Source: Kitagawia praeruptora
Lineage: Eukaryota > Streptophyta > Magnoliopsida > Apiales > Apiaceae
Assembly (NCBI GenBank): GCA_037693485.1
Contig: CM075350.1
Location: forward strand, 120,898,001-120,962,000
Length of the DNA: 64,000 nt
Reading direction: 5' to 3'
This document shows, piece after piece, positions 44,542-57,363 of the stretch. Every line of letters starts with the position of its first letter. Position 1 is the first letter of the stretch. A model generated the notes under the pieces. That model saw nothing but the letters and a program-made list of their open reading frames with translations, was not told where the DNA came from and did no database searches. The position numbers and the translations under genes were made by a program.

Positions 44542-47500
44542 TATTTAATAATATATAGGTACTAAAAGTAACCCGTGCTTTGCACGAGCTATAACCCGTG
44601 CTTTGAGGGTTCGATTATTGATGAGAGTGGGTGATGATCCTGATGTATATGTAATCTTTGTATAGGTGGTTAGTCTTTAGTATAGATGATGTAAAATCAA
44701 TGTTAAGGTGGTACCTGATTTGCGGTAAAATCATTTATTATCAAGGAAGAAAAACATCTTTAATTAAAATTTTTACATCAAATTTCTTATGATATCTTTC
44801 TTGAAAGATGTAGTATATTTTCGCTCACACTCACCTCTAATCCTGGATTCGCCATTGCTTAAACGTTCATTTTGATTGTTTTATTGAAGACCAAAATAAT
44901 TAGGCATCAATATATTCTTAATGAACACTAGTGAAGGCTCCCTCAAATTTACATAGAAAAGGGCATTAAGGTAAATTTCTTTTTGAAAATCCACTAATTT
45001 AACCTCATTTAATTATCAATTTTTAATATTTTTGCCACTCATATTATTAAGATTTAATGATCAAAATTGATATTTTATTTAATTTTGTTTGCACGTTCTT
45101 CACAAACTTTCCAAAATTGGAGTGATATATCACCTCATGCCTAGCTGTGATCGGACGTTGTTGACCAGCTTTCCAAAAATAATCTCATATTGTTATTATG
45201 TTCCTCTAATTACTCTCCTCATTAAACAACTTCTAAAATGGTTTGTGTGATATCTTCCTATAATCCAATTATTTAGCCACTCATATTACTATAATTAACA
45301 AGTATCAATTCAATAATCCAATAAAAATGTAATTTTACCTAACTATATTTATACGTTGTTGACAACTTTCAAAAAATATTGAGATTTAGTGATATATCAC
45401 CCCTAATTCTGAAAAATCACCAAATTAATAATTATTTTAAGAATTTTTCCACCCATATTTCTACAATTAACAATTTATGAATTAATATTTTAAAATTTAT
45501 CATTCACTTACGCCTAGCTGTGATAGCACATAGATGACAAACTTTCCAAAAACAATATGATTTTATGATTTTATTCCCCTAATTACTCTCCTCATGGTAC
45601 CTTCTTGATTTATTTTCCAAAATTCAAAATTGGATTTCTTTATTGTTAAAATAACCGACTTTTACCCATTTACAGCTTTTACCCTGTTTTGCTAATTGTG
45701 ATGTTTATCTCCACAATTTCCTTAATCGGCGGGTTTGATTTGCATTTGCAAGTATATTCAATTCAAATCATCAATTCGATTTCCATATTGTTTTTTAGTC
45801 ATATACGCATTCATCACATAATTTTTCTGAATTTGAAATTCATAATCTTCTTTCTCTTCTTTAGTTCATTTTTATTATCTCTGTATGAATCTTTGTTTTG
45901 TATGTATATGTATATACATATTTGTTTTGCTATATGTGTATGCTTTGTTTGTTCATATATACGTGTGATCGGTTTATTATCCATAATTTAGAAGTATATC
46001 ATGAATGTTTTCATCTCTCAATTGTTATTTGACTATGTTACGTTTTTGCTATGATACAGGTGTTATAATGGTGAAGAACATCGTTTGTAAACAATAATCA
46101 CAAGTTAGGGTGTTGGGGATATTCTACAAAATTAGGTATAAGTTCTTAAATACTAAACAATGATGCTGATTTTGTACAATCTCATCTATTTGTGAGATGA
46201 TTATTATTGTGATTTATTGATGTGTATATTTTTTATTATGCAGTATACATGTTTGATGAAATTGTTATCTTATCAGAGGTTTTTTTAGCAATTGTGAACT
46301 ATGATATATACATTCAAGTGTTAACATATGTATATTTTTATGTATGTAATATGTGTGATGTGTGTGAGATATTTATGTATATTTTTACAGGTATATTCAA
46401 GTGTTTATCTGCTAATACTTCATAGCGTCTTCCTCATTTACACGATCATTCTACTGCATCTAATGATGTTAAAGCTCTTTAAATTTTTTGTTTTAACAAC
46501 TTTTATACAATTTACTTTGATGTAATCTATGTGCGTATGTGGTGGGCATAGCCAAAAAGAATTGCAAGAAAGCACTTTCTATTTTTTAGAAAATCAGTTA
46601 AGAGTACATTGAGCATAATCTGCAATTTTTTGCATTCTACTGAGCAAAATTGCAATTTAGTGCTTTATATTGACAATATTTTAATATGATATAAATGGCT
46701 CATACATTTATTTTAGTGTTAAGCTAATCTATAGTTTCATATTGTGGTGGAACCAGGTAGATTTTTCATAGTGGAGTCTATAGCTCATATGAAATGTAAC
46801 CTGACCTAAAGATGATAAAACTACATAGCAGATATAGAGATATGAATATTTCACTGTTAATTTTTGTGAAGGACTTTCTAATAACTTGGTAAAGGTTCTA
46901 TAAATGTCATGCCTTGAAATTTTTCGGGTTAATAAAATGTTGCACTTTAAGTATTTAGTATCTCAGTAGCATTTACACTAAAATCTACTGGCAAATATGG
47001 TGAAACGTATATATAATCGATAATATATATCTTTTTAAGAATTTGGATGTTTATAGTTTTTAAAGCCCTCTGAACTTACTTTTGGTAGCTAATTGGTTAG
47101 CGAGCATGCAGTATCTCTGCAACGTCCTTCTCTTATCGCTACTTATACTACTACCTTTAGGCTAACATGGAAGCCATTTTTAATAGTTTGCAGGTATTTT
47201 ATGGAGTTGTATATGTTTGCACTTTGCATATGTTATTCATATTGTATTTCCTACTTGAATAATATACTCATTAATCACTTATAGTTTCTTTTATATTTTT
47301 GGGTTTTATGATATAGTATGGAACGTGGGTTAGGAGTTACCATGTTATTAGCATAATAATGAGTGTAGCATGTATTATCATAAATATGTATTATCAATTT
47401 GCAAAACCATTATGTGGCCGAGTACATTGCACATGTGAGATTAGATTTGTCCTTTTTTCCCTTTGCTTCGTAGATTGGTATATGTCTTTGAGCCTTTAGG

Positions 47501-48002
47501 CAGTTTTCTTTGTAATTTTGATAATTCTAAATGCAATCGCGGCTGGACTTAAACTTTACCCATAAATATGATTATCTTTTTCATGTTTGCTCTACGTAGG
47601 AGGAAATGGACAGGAGATATGGCTACTGGTGATTCCTGGGCAACAGATTTGTTTCTTTCACATTGCATTTTCTTCTCATAATTGAGGTATACCGGGGCAG
47701 TGTTCACATTTCTTTTTATTGGTCTCACATAGGTCACAAAAATGAAAAGTGATGAGAGAGAAGATTCGAAGGTAGTGTCCGCAGGTGTTGCAGCAGCTTT
47801 CCACTCTGATGTTTCTTTTAGTTACATCACTTACAGACCTAAATTTTGGCCGCTATGATGTTTCATCACTTACAGACCTACGCTTCAAGGTATAGTGTTT
47901 ATGCAAGATTGAGATTTAATATTATAGTTGGTCGCTCTGATGTTTTTTTTAACATCTCTTATAGAAGACAACATGAACACTATATTGAAATTAGCATGGA
48001 AA
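44542..48002. other. Intergenic, no confident gene
   Basis: Long A+T-rich stretch. Open frames such as 45689-45991 are low in complexity (Ile, Phe, Tyr) and have no domain. The phrase CATCACTTACAGACCT occurs near 47827 and again near 47864. Scattered TTGCAG/GTA signals could be remains of introns but no exon can be read. Confidence 0.4.
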
Positions 48003-48607
48003 GGATATGGATTCTTTTTATATGGGTCTAGGTAACGATATTAATATAGATAGTGAAATTCTAGGAAATTTATCAGTCCATATCCATATTGATTTTATCA
48101 GCTCATGTTGATTTTGGTGAACACTGTTATGTGTTTGAAGTCGTCATATTGTATCCTTAATTTATCAATATAACTTGAATTAAAAATAATTGAGATTGAT
48201 TTGAAGTGTACAATGAATAGAAATAACAAAAACTCAATGTTAAAAATACATTCATAAATTATATGTAAAATGAAAATTTGTCTTATTTATTATTTTTTGA
48301 TTGTTTAATGTGCAAAAAAAAAAAGAAATTAAAGTAAGAAATCCCCACAAAGAAGAAAATAAATTAGGTGATAATTATAGTTTCAATTAGCTAATTCTAT
48401 GTAAAATTATTTGGCACCAAATGTGTAAAATAATTGAATAATATTGTGCCTCCAGTTGATAGAAGGAGACAATTTGTTATGCTTGAAGGGAAGACTGCAG
48501 CTTTAGATCCCTCTGCTTGCAGACCAGGATCTTAATATAGGTGGGATTCTTTTATTAAGTTTTTTCTTTATTTGGTGGTATAAAACTAAGTTTAAAAAAT
48601 GTATAAC
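48003..48607 (+). repeat. 605-bp direct repeat, copy 1
   Basis: Identical by eye to 52780-53384, including an 11-A run. It begins GGATATGG and ends GTATAAC, so it lacks the TG...CA borders of an LTR. The left flank continues the host sequence. Confidence 0.93.
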
Positions 48608-48910
48608 CTCTGAATTAAAGATAATTCCCCAAGCTTCGCGTGGGCAGTAAGATCGTCAAATTCTGACTTCTGGAACTCAAGATATGGACCAAACAGTGCA
48701 GGCAGCCCGTATAGCCCAATATTACGAATTTTCTCCTATTTTATCTCCAAAATAGCTCTTTTTGCTCCAAATCCTTCCAAGTTATGAATTCTTTATTTCC
48801 TACAATAAAACAATAAAATCTATTAAATAAAAATCCAAATCAATGCAAAACACAATAAATATGAGAATAAAATCATCTAGAATATATATAAAAATATACT
48901 CTATCAAACA
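48608..48910 (-). repeat. Partial 3' LTR
   Basis: On the coding strand it starts TGTTTGATAGAGTATA next to a polypurine tract and breaks off at the border with the 605-bp repeat. It includes a TATATATA stretch. Confidence 0.55.
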
Positions 48911-49729
48911 TCCCCACACTAAGCATTTGCACGTCCTCGGGCAAATAAGTGAAATAAAAACTAAGTCCTAACAAACATCACTTTCGTAGATGACACGATT
49001 GCATTGAGCATATGCAACAAGCCGTTAAACCCCTAGGCAGCCCTAGTAGGACGAGTGTTGTCTCGTGAGGGTTTATAGTGAATGTACCCACAAAATTCAT
49101 CCAACCATGCAAAAGATCAATGCTAACACAACACCACACACACAAGTCCTCTCATGCCACATCAACTTAAGAATCAAAGTAAACATACGATGTCTTGGTG
49201 TCGAAAGTGCAAGTATTCACGTAATCTACTCAACCAACATGCAGAAGGTCATAAAAATTCATGTCAAGTGTAAAAATCGTTGGTAATCATGCTAAGCCCA
49301 CAAGAAACACATCTTTAAGTCTAAACCCGGGATCTCCTATGCCAAAACAAGTAATAACTCACCTTTCACTCAAAAACGAATATTCACTCAAGAACAAGGT
49401 TAAGTGTATCACTCAATTCCAACAAAATCATAAACACAACTTGACACTCGCAATCAATCTCACTCTTAACACAACATACATCATTGATGACAATCAAAAG
49501 GTCTTTATTCGGGTTGTAGCGTGGGCTAGGGACAAGGTATGTCAAGTAAAGCTAAAACTGGTTAATGTCAAAAGCTAGTACCCAACAATAATCATTATTC
49601 AATTCCCTTTCTATTAAAACAAATACTTCCCCACACTTAGATTTTTCAATAACCCTTACATAATAACTTGACTAGTCGAATGAAGAAGGATCATAGAAAC
49701 ATAAGAATGCTCTCAAATTTATTTTTTTC

Positions 49730-49760
<31 letters not shown>

Positions 49761-51514
49761 TTCTCTTTTTTTTCTTTTTTTTCTGAGAGCTAAGGAATAA
49801 ACACAATGATCCATAGATATTTTATGAGTTTCGACTAACAAGCATCAACCAAAATCAATATTCCCCAATGGTATGATCATCAATAACCCCCCTTTTATGA
49901 ACACCTTATTACTCCCTTAAGCACGATACTAGCCTTTGACAATTTAGGTTCAAATTTAATGTAAGGCCAATAGAATAAAAAGGATAATGGCAAGTAATAT
50001 GGTGTGTCACCGAAAGAATAAGATTAGGCTCAACGGGTTAACTAATTGATCATGTTTAAAAGGTGTGGAAATATGGGAAATACGAGGTTAAACCTAAGTG
50101 CCTTTATCATCTCATCATCAAGTAATGTCATGCATTTCAAGAAAGATCTCAAGTAAGTGCTAGCAATGTAAACAACATGTGGACACTCAAGCAAACGAAA
50201 AATCATGCAAAAGATATGCATATAGGCTCAAAACTCACTTGGTGTGACAAAACATAATCAATCCCAGGTAACAAGACTCTCTAACGCACCTACTTGTACT
50301 CAAAGCATGTAAACCAAGTCATCTTGCACATATTCATGTCATTCTAATCACTTACAACATCCAATTAAGTCTACCAGCTTCAACTTGCTAGTGTAAGTGT
50401 GTGCACAAGAACAAAGCACGTCACTTCTCATACAAAAGCGTCAATAAACACAAAATTTCTACGCATGCATGGGTGTATCAAGCAAAATACAACAACTAAT
50501 CAAATTGCATGGCTAGAATTATTTTTGGTATTTTTAATTTTTTAATTTTTTTGGATTTTTTAATATATAATTTTTTTGGATTTTTTAATCATCAAGAACT
50601 CATCCCCACACTTAAGCGCTTCATTGTCCTCAATGAACAAATATAGAAAAGAAAAGAAAGAAAATAAATAAATATAACAAATATACAAAGAAAGGTGTAG
50701 AATACTCCCCTAGTGCATAAGCATGAAGTGGCCTTTGAAAATATTGAAGAAGTATGTGCTTGCTCAAATTGAATTTCTACAAGGCACGCCTTACATATCC
50801 TTCCCCATCGCAACTCAACATGCTTGTTAGGCAAAAATCCCCTGTCTGTAGCAATTTCCCAACACTAGCACCACCTCTCCCAACTCACAAGAAGCTCACC
50901 CAATAATTTCCAAGCAATATCACACCAAAAATAGCCAAAATTCCAAGAATAATACAAAATCCCAATTTACAAGAACACAAATTCGTAATAAAAATAAGAT
51001 TAGAGAAAATAATTACCCAATACGAATCGAAGAGGTGAACTTGTAATTAATTCCTCTTTACAATTGAATTTTTAGAGATTTAAAGAAATAGAAGAGTAAT
51101 TGGATTTGTATGGATAGGTGGGTATAAATATAAGATGATGGAGAGATGAGATTTAAAAATTTAATGTATATGAGAGATTTGGGAGGTTTAGAATTGATGT
51201 ATGATAGATATAGGAATTAGGAATTGAAGAAATTTGGGTTAAGATAAAATTTTGGGGAATTTTGTAGGTTAAAACACTAAATTTCGGGAAAAAATTCTGG
51301 GCAGAGGGGTGTAACGCAGCAGCAGGCTGCGTTTCAGGGGTGAGAGGCGCGGTAAACAAGGGTGACACGCAGGTTCAACCTGCGTTTCTGGGCGCTCCTG
51401 CGCTGGCTGGGCGCCTGTGGCGCTGGCTCCTTCTGCGACAATTTTTTTTTTCCTATACTAATACATGGGTTGCCTCCCACGAAGCGCTTCTTTAACGTCA
51501 ATAGCTTGACCCCC

Positions 51515-52768
51515 TCAAAAATACTCCGATGGAGACGGAATATCCAATTTCTCGATCATAAACTCGCCACCACAAAAAGTATCAAGAGTGTTAGTGGTTG
51601 TCTTTATCCTGCAGAAAGTCTCCAAACAAGCATCAGTAAAATAAAATATGTCATTAATAAGCAATAAAGAGAGTGCTTGTGCAGTTTTGGAAAACTTTGT
51701 GATAAAACATCGATAAAATTCAACACCACAAAAATATTGAACTCCCTTGACATAAGGTGGAGGCTCTGGTGGTGGCTTTTCTTCACTCCACACTTTCACT
51801 GGAGTCATTCGGACATCTTGGCTTATCACATCATTGGCTAATAAAACACTTCCATCTTCTCCCTCTCCTCGAGCTTGAAACGTATGAGCCACTTTGTATG
51901 GATCCTCAACCAGAATTTGAGAAATATCATCTTGGACAATATTTGTTATCACATCAACCTTGAAATAAGTGTTCTTGAGCAAAGAAGCCTTGTAAGTAGA
52001 GGCCAAATCGAAAGCAAATTTATCAATACATGGTAGCTTAGGCACAAGTTGTGGAAGAGAAACAACAACCATCTCTGTATTGCTTTCCTTTGTAGCCTCA
52101 TCATCAGTCACATTGTTCTCAATAGCAGCAACATCATTGATCTCGTCATCGGTGGCATACTCCTTCTCTTTATCAATGGCCTCATCATCAACATACATGG
52201 AGAAACTATCATATTCCTGATCGCTTGTGAGATTGATAGCAATCAGGTCCTCTTCGGATCGGATAGATGATGATGGTAAATAGTCAAGCTGCCCTGTAGT
52301 AGAAGAGTTAGCCAACTGTGCAATTTGAGATTCAATCACCAAACTTTGAGTTTCTAATTCTTTGATCTTCTCGGCTTCTTCTTCAGAACTCTTTAGCAGT
52401 TTATTCAAGATATCCCACATCTCATTTGTCTGATCAGCTTGCACATCTACACTGGGTTGAGAAACATGTAGATCTTCTTGTAGAGGAGGATATTGATATT
52501 CTTGCTGTGGCGGCTGCTCATATGACTGATAATATTGTTGCTCAAACTGTTGTTGATTATGATATGAAAAATTTTGAGCACCATTGTCCTGGTAGTAGAA
52601 ATCTGGTTGATTCACGCATTCTTGATCAAAAGTGTTTGAATACTGATTGTACCCATATCCTTCTTCAAAAGAATTCATTTGTACCAACTGAGCACTCTGA
52701 GAATTATAGACATTGTAATAGCATTCCAAACCATAATGACCCTGGACACCACAAATTGGACAGAAGTT
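51515..52768 (-). pseudogene. Ty3 gag fused by deletion to a reverse-transcriptase fragment
   Basis: The frame is open from the zinc knuckle near 52770 to 51515. After the knuckle come a Gln/Tyr-rich segment (QQFEQQYYQSYEQPPQQEY), a coiled coil (EEEAEKIKELETQSLVIESQ), an acidic stretch and then FYRCFITKFSKTAQALSLLL with FTDACLETFCRIKTT. The last part corresponds to the region of Ty3 reverse transcriptases just after the catalytic palm (FYRRFIKDFSKIA-type). The palm itself, protease, RNase H and integrase are absent. The polypeptide is a deletion chimera and is unlikely to function. Confidence 0.65.
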
Positions 52769-52779
52769 GTAAGTTTTAG

Positions 52780-53384
52780 GGATATGGATTCTTTTTATAT
52801 GGGTCTAGGTAACGATATTAATATAGATAGTGAAATTCTAGGAAATTTATCAGTCCATATCCATATTGATTTTATCAGCTCATGTTGATTTTGGTGAACA
52901 CTGTTATGTGTTTGAAGTCGTCATATTGTATCCTTAATTTATCAATATAACTTGAATTAAAAATAATTGAGATTGATTTGAAGTGTACAATGAATAGAAA
53001 TAACAAAAACTCAATGTTAAAAATACATTCATAAATTATATGTAAAATGAAAATTTGTCTTATTTATTATTTTTTGATTGTTTAATGTGCAAAAAAAAAA
53101 AGAAATTAAAGTAAGAAATCCCCACAAAGAAGAAAATAAATTAGGTGATAATTATAGTTTCAATTAGCTAATTCTATGTAAAATTATTTGGCACCAAATG
53201 TGTAAAATAATTGAATAATATTGTGCCTCCAGTTGATAGAAGGAGACAATTTGTTATGCTTGAAGGGAAGACTGCAGCTTTAGATCCCTCTGCTTGCAGA
53301 CCAGGATCTTAATATAGGTGGGATTCTTTTATTAAGTTTTTTCTTTATTTGGTGGTATAAAACTAAGTTTAAAAAATGTATAAC
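52780..53384 (+). repeat. 605-bp direct repeat, copy 2
   Basis: Identical by eye to 48003-48607. The right flank (TAATCCGAAC) differs from that of copy 1, as expected if it is the original continuation of the host sequence. Confidence 0.93.
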
Positions 53385-55148
53385 TAATCCGAACAAATTT
53401 ATATTAGTTGATTGATTCGAACATACCAAAGTATGTGATTTTAGATGCCTTCGTTTTTTTTAAAAAAAATTGACAGTTGTTAGAGTTATTTAAGTTACTC
53501 ATATCAAGGTCTGTTTTATCTACTGGATGAACATTTCTGAATGAACATTTCTGCTCAATAATTTTTGTGCTTTTTCTATTCATATCATCAACTTGGTTTG
53601 TTGTGTGGTAATGTTTCATATGTATGTTTTTTGGTGAAATTTTAGCGAGAATGGTTGTGGTGGCATTGTTTCTCCGGTGGAGGATCAATAACCTAAATGA
53701 TGATGCTAGATGGTTTTGGTATATGTCAATTATGTGAAGATTGGTTTGTATTTTCGTGTTAGGTGATTAAGTTTCAAAACTCTGCCCTATTAACCGTTCT
53801 ACTGAATAAATCACTAGGATTCCGTCACAGATTGAAAAATATATATTATGATATTTATGTCTTTAGCTCACGAATAAGCAGGTAAGATTTGGTATATAAT
53901 AGACATTTAAATGTAGTTATCTATGCCAAGCAGCTCAGTTGATTAATTTTACATGATGGAATATAAACTCAACCAACACACTCTTTTTTTGGAGCAGGTC
54001 AATTTTTACTTAAAGCATGCACTGTCCTGTTATATCCATTACATGGGAATGATGTTCATGATATAATATGGAAGAGCAAAAACTGGCTCAGTATGATGGG
54101 ATCTTGGAGAAAATGATCACAATTTGAGAAAGCTTCAGAATCTACTTGGCAAAAGAGTTTTGGTTGGTTTTTGTGATTCAAGACTCCTGAGTGTGCCTTG
54201 CTTTTGATTGTTATAGATGATAACTCAAGAGTTAGTGGGAGTGTTGCACGAATTCTCCCTTCAGCCAATAGTACAAACCAGCTAGCCAGAGATATAAAAG
54301 TCAAATAAAAATCTGGACATATAAAAAGTTATGCATAGTGAAGCTCATATTTGTAGGTCAAAAAGTCTGTGGTAGATTGGGAAATGGTGTTGACAACCTA
54401 AATGTGGCTGGCTTCATTAAATTTGCTTAAGAGAATTTACCCGGGGTAAGCTTTATACCAGCAATTATTCTTAGATGAAGGCAGCCAATGATGATCCAGG
54501 TTAGTTGTCTTTCATGGCAGAAAGTTGAACGCGTAAGAAGGTTGAAGTATGCAGATTTTGAGCACCACCGATTCTGCACATGTTAGTTTTGTTTTTGTGT
54601 ATGGATAATTTTTTTTCAATGTTCTTTTTTATTGCTATAGTTTGAATAAGTTTTGTTATTTTCAATTTCACGTGTTCAAGTAAGCAAAGTGACATATCAA
54701 AATAAACATTTAAGATATATGGCTCCTACTTAGTAGCTCTTACAAATTTTCTATTTAGAGTGAAACTATGATTAACACAAAAACATTAGTAGCTTATTAC
54801 ACTTTATTTGCAGTTCAAGGGAGAAAGATCTCTACCCCGGGTTTAAGTCAATTGAGGTCGGGAGGCAAACAGAGAATCAAGATGTAGATAGCAGGACTGG
54901 CTAGCATGGAGTTGATCAGTCAGATGAAGTAAAGTGAGACTGAAACGTACATAGTGGAGATTGATGAGAACAAAGATACAAATCAAAAAATAGGAAAACA
55001 AAGACAGCCTGATAATTTCTAACATGATTTCTTGCTACACATGTTTGCCTTTAGTGCCTCATTTCAATTTATGTAAATCTTGACCCCTCAATTATAACTT
55101 ACAAGCCAGAGTAGAGTTGTAAAGATAATGAATACATAACTATAACTA
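53385..55148. other. Intergenic, no confident gene
   Basis: A+T-rich with short open stretches on both strands and no recognised domain. Continuous with the host sequence of 44542-48607 if the duplication model is right. Confidence 0.4.
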
Positions 55149-55157
55149 TAACTATTA

Positions 55158-56571
55158 GAGTAAAGTGCACTTTGTGTACTTGTACTTTGGTCTTGACACC
55201 ACTTGCAATACCGAATTTCAAAAGTGAGCATCTTAAATACTGTAATTGTTATTTCGTTACAGATTGTGTACTTCCGTTTGTCTGGCGTTAACTCCGTTAA
55301 AAAGTCAGGGGCATCTCTGTCTTTTCAACAAACATAAGTTGTGATTTACTTAGAAAACATATGCAAACGAAGAAGTTTGACCCGAAACCCCAACCACCAA
55401 AACAAAATCAAATCAAATCAAAAGGAGAACCAAATGGCGCATCCACACTGCTAGACTAGAACTCTATCTTAATACGAGGAGGTAGAACATGACCCAAGCA
55501 TAAAAGTAACAAATAGCTTAACTTAACCACCCAGAATGATGTGATCAAACAAAATGAAAAAGTAAAAGCTCCTGATTGTTTTAAAACCAAGCCATGAATC
55601 CACAATCTTGCGGCAAACATGGGATCACAACAAACAGGAAGAAACCCAGGAAGAAACCCCAGTACTCCATATGATTCTCCTAAGAATACACCTGATAATC
55701 CATCAGCAACACTATGCAAAACAAAATACCAAGTGGATCAAACACTAGAGCTGAGAATTACAATAAATAACACTCACTACCCCATACTTGCTCACACCAT
55801 CCCAACAACTGTCGACTGATAATGATTTCGGGCAACCAAGAGACACCACCCCCAGTCAATCTATAATTCACAACTATAATCACTTAGAATGCGCTCAAAC
55901 ATTACAACGCAGGGGACACCTCTAAAAAGGACAAAACTACTACCCCCGAGTTCAAACAGATGACAAACACCCACTTTGTTGTCCAGAATAATAAAGATGA
56001 ATTCCCTGTACTACTCCGCAAAAAGACAGCCCTCATACAGCAGCTTTAAACCAATTTCGTTAGCAGACAACTTCAGTCTGTCATTGGCGTATTCAAGTGG
56101 GTGTTGTGGTGGCGGTGGGCGGGGCTGTGGAGGGGAAGGAGATGGGGCGGTGGTGGTGGGTTGGAGTTCGGTTGTACAAGATCGGAGTTGGTTGGTGGCG
56201 AAATGGAGGTGGGAGGGTATGAATTGCAGGCGGAGGAGAAGGAGATGGGGAACATAGGTGAATGGTGGAGAACGGGAGTGGGTTGGAGGAAGAACGGAGG
56301 TGTGGCTATTGAAGAAGAAGAAGAAAGAGGTGGAAATGGAGAAATTGAGTGCGGTTGTAGAGGAGATGGGTGGACACCGGACGGTTGTAGAGAAATGGCT
56401 GTGAAAAGACAGAGATACCCCTGGCCTTTTAACGGAGTTAACGCCAAACAGACGGAAGTACACAACCTGTAACGAAATAACAACTGCAGTATTTCATATG
56501 CTCACTTTTGAAGTTCGGTATTGCAAGTGGTGTCAAGGCCAAAGTACAAGTACACAAAATGCACTTTACTC
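55158..56571. mobile_element. Mutator-like element with long inverted ends
   Basis: A perfect 9-bp target duplication TAACTATTA (55149-55157 and 56572-56580) flanks terminal inverted repeats of about 180 bp that start GAGTAAAGTGCA and include TTGACACCACTTGCAATACC. The inside is richer in G+C than the surroundings and has no transposase. It has gene-like pieces, so it may be a Pack-MULE. Confidence 0.92.
56011..56340 (-). other. Gene-like fragment carried by the Mutator-like element
   Basis: On the - strand an open frame ends LEYANDRLKLSANEIGLKLL...GCLFAE and a stop at 56011. This looks like a natural C-terminus and is followed by UTR-like sequence. Upstream it joins a Pro/Ser/Thr-rich stretch of simple composition (PPTHSRSPPF, PSPSPPQPRPPPP) near 56090. 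I cannot identify the donor gene. The pieces may come from two sources. Confidence 0.45.
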
Positions 56572-56580
56572 TAACTATTA

Positions 56581-57179
56581 TATTAGTAGGTAAGCAAAAG
56601 TTAATTTTTGAGCTTTTTTTAATTATTTTATGACATATTTTTGCAATATGTAGTATTCTACGTGTAGAATTTTTTTTTAGATTACATAAAATTCACTTAA
56701 AACTATTTGCTAAACGACATGTTTGTGCTGTATTGATATGACTTCTCAAATCTTTAATTTTTTTTCCATATTCAAAAGAATCTAATACCCAAAAATAAGC
56801 CTCTCCATATAAAATCAATACAAAACCTATATACTCTATTCTTACCAATAAAATCTTTGTTGAAATTTATTTTGATTATTATATTTGATTCACTTTTTTG
56901 CCTATTCATTTTTTTACAAACACAATATTTGAAACTTAATTCATTAACTATTTTAAATATAGTTTATAAACCAATAAATAGTATTCATGTTTAGAAGAAT
57001 ATGATATACTTCAATTTAAAAACCTTATTTTATAATATAAGTAAGGTATTGTAAATAGTATTCATGTTTAGATAATTTTTAGTACATTATTTACTGTTTT
57101 ATACTAATGATCAAAAGATGAAATTTAAAATGTAAGACGGTACAATAATTTGATGAACCATATTATTTTTTGAGAATAA
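56581..57179. other. Intergenic A+T-rich stretch
   Basis: No gene. The phrase GTAAATAGTATTCATGTTTAGA and a near copy occur near 56980 and 57053. Confidence 0.4.
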
Positions 57180-57363
57180 TGGGCCTGAGGATGTCCTCAG
57201 GTAATCTCCCTAAGGTTAAAATAAATTGTACTTATAAATCAAGTGGCCCCGCAGGGGCATTTTTGTAAATATAATATTCATCCCTTACATTTACAAAAAT
57301 GCCCCTAATTAAAAATTATACTTCTTTTAACCTCAGGGATGTCATGAGGACATCCTCAGGTCC
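57180..57363. mobile_element. Short MITE with CCTGAGGATGTCC ends
   Basis: Inverted ends of about 35 bp, CCTGAGGATGTCCTCA at each terminus and GGTTAAAA further in, enclose a central inverted pair GGGGCATTTTTGTAAAT/ATTTACAAAAATGCCCC. The target duplication is unclear. Confidence 0.75.

Larger units (their letters stand above)
48608..52779 (-). mobile_element. Ty3-type retroelement fragment truncated at both ends
   Basis: On the - strand the order is a gag zinc knuckle (CPICGVQGHYGLEC, about 52734-52775), the gag C-terminal part, a short reverse-transcriptase piece, a pol-end remnant (VKEALRGRQP, about 51467-51497), a long noncoding part with T/C tracts (49730-49785), a polypurine tract (AGTGTGGGGA, 48911-48920) and the first 303 bp of a 3' LTR starting at 48910. 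The element stops abruptly inside gag on one side and inside the LTR on the other. There is no 5' LTR or primer site. It fills the gap between two identical 605-bp repeats. Confidence 0.75.

Noticed and set aside
45689..45991. A membrane protein of 100 residues
   Set aside because: Ile/Phe/Leu richness follows from A+T-rich DNA; there is no conserved motif, splice context or neighbour to support it.
48003..53384. The 605-bp repeats as LTRs of one retrotransposon
   Set aside because: They lack TG...CA ends, have no primer site or polypurine tract beside them, and the filler has its own polypurine tract/LTR border at 48910.
56011..56483. Genes in several overlapping Pro/Ser/Gly-rich frames
   Set aside because: Frames on both strands are open because of biased CCN/GGN composition; only the C-terminal piece on the - strand looks like a former gene.
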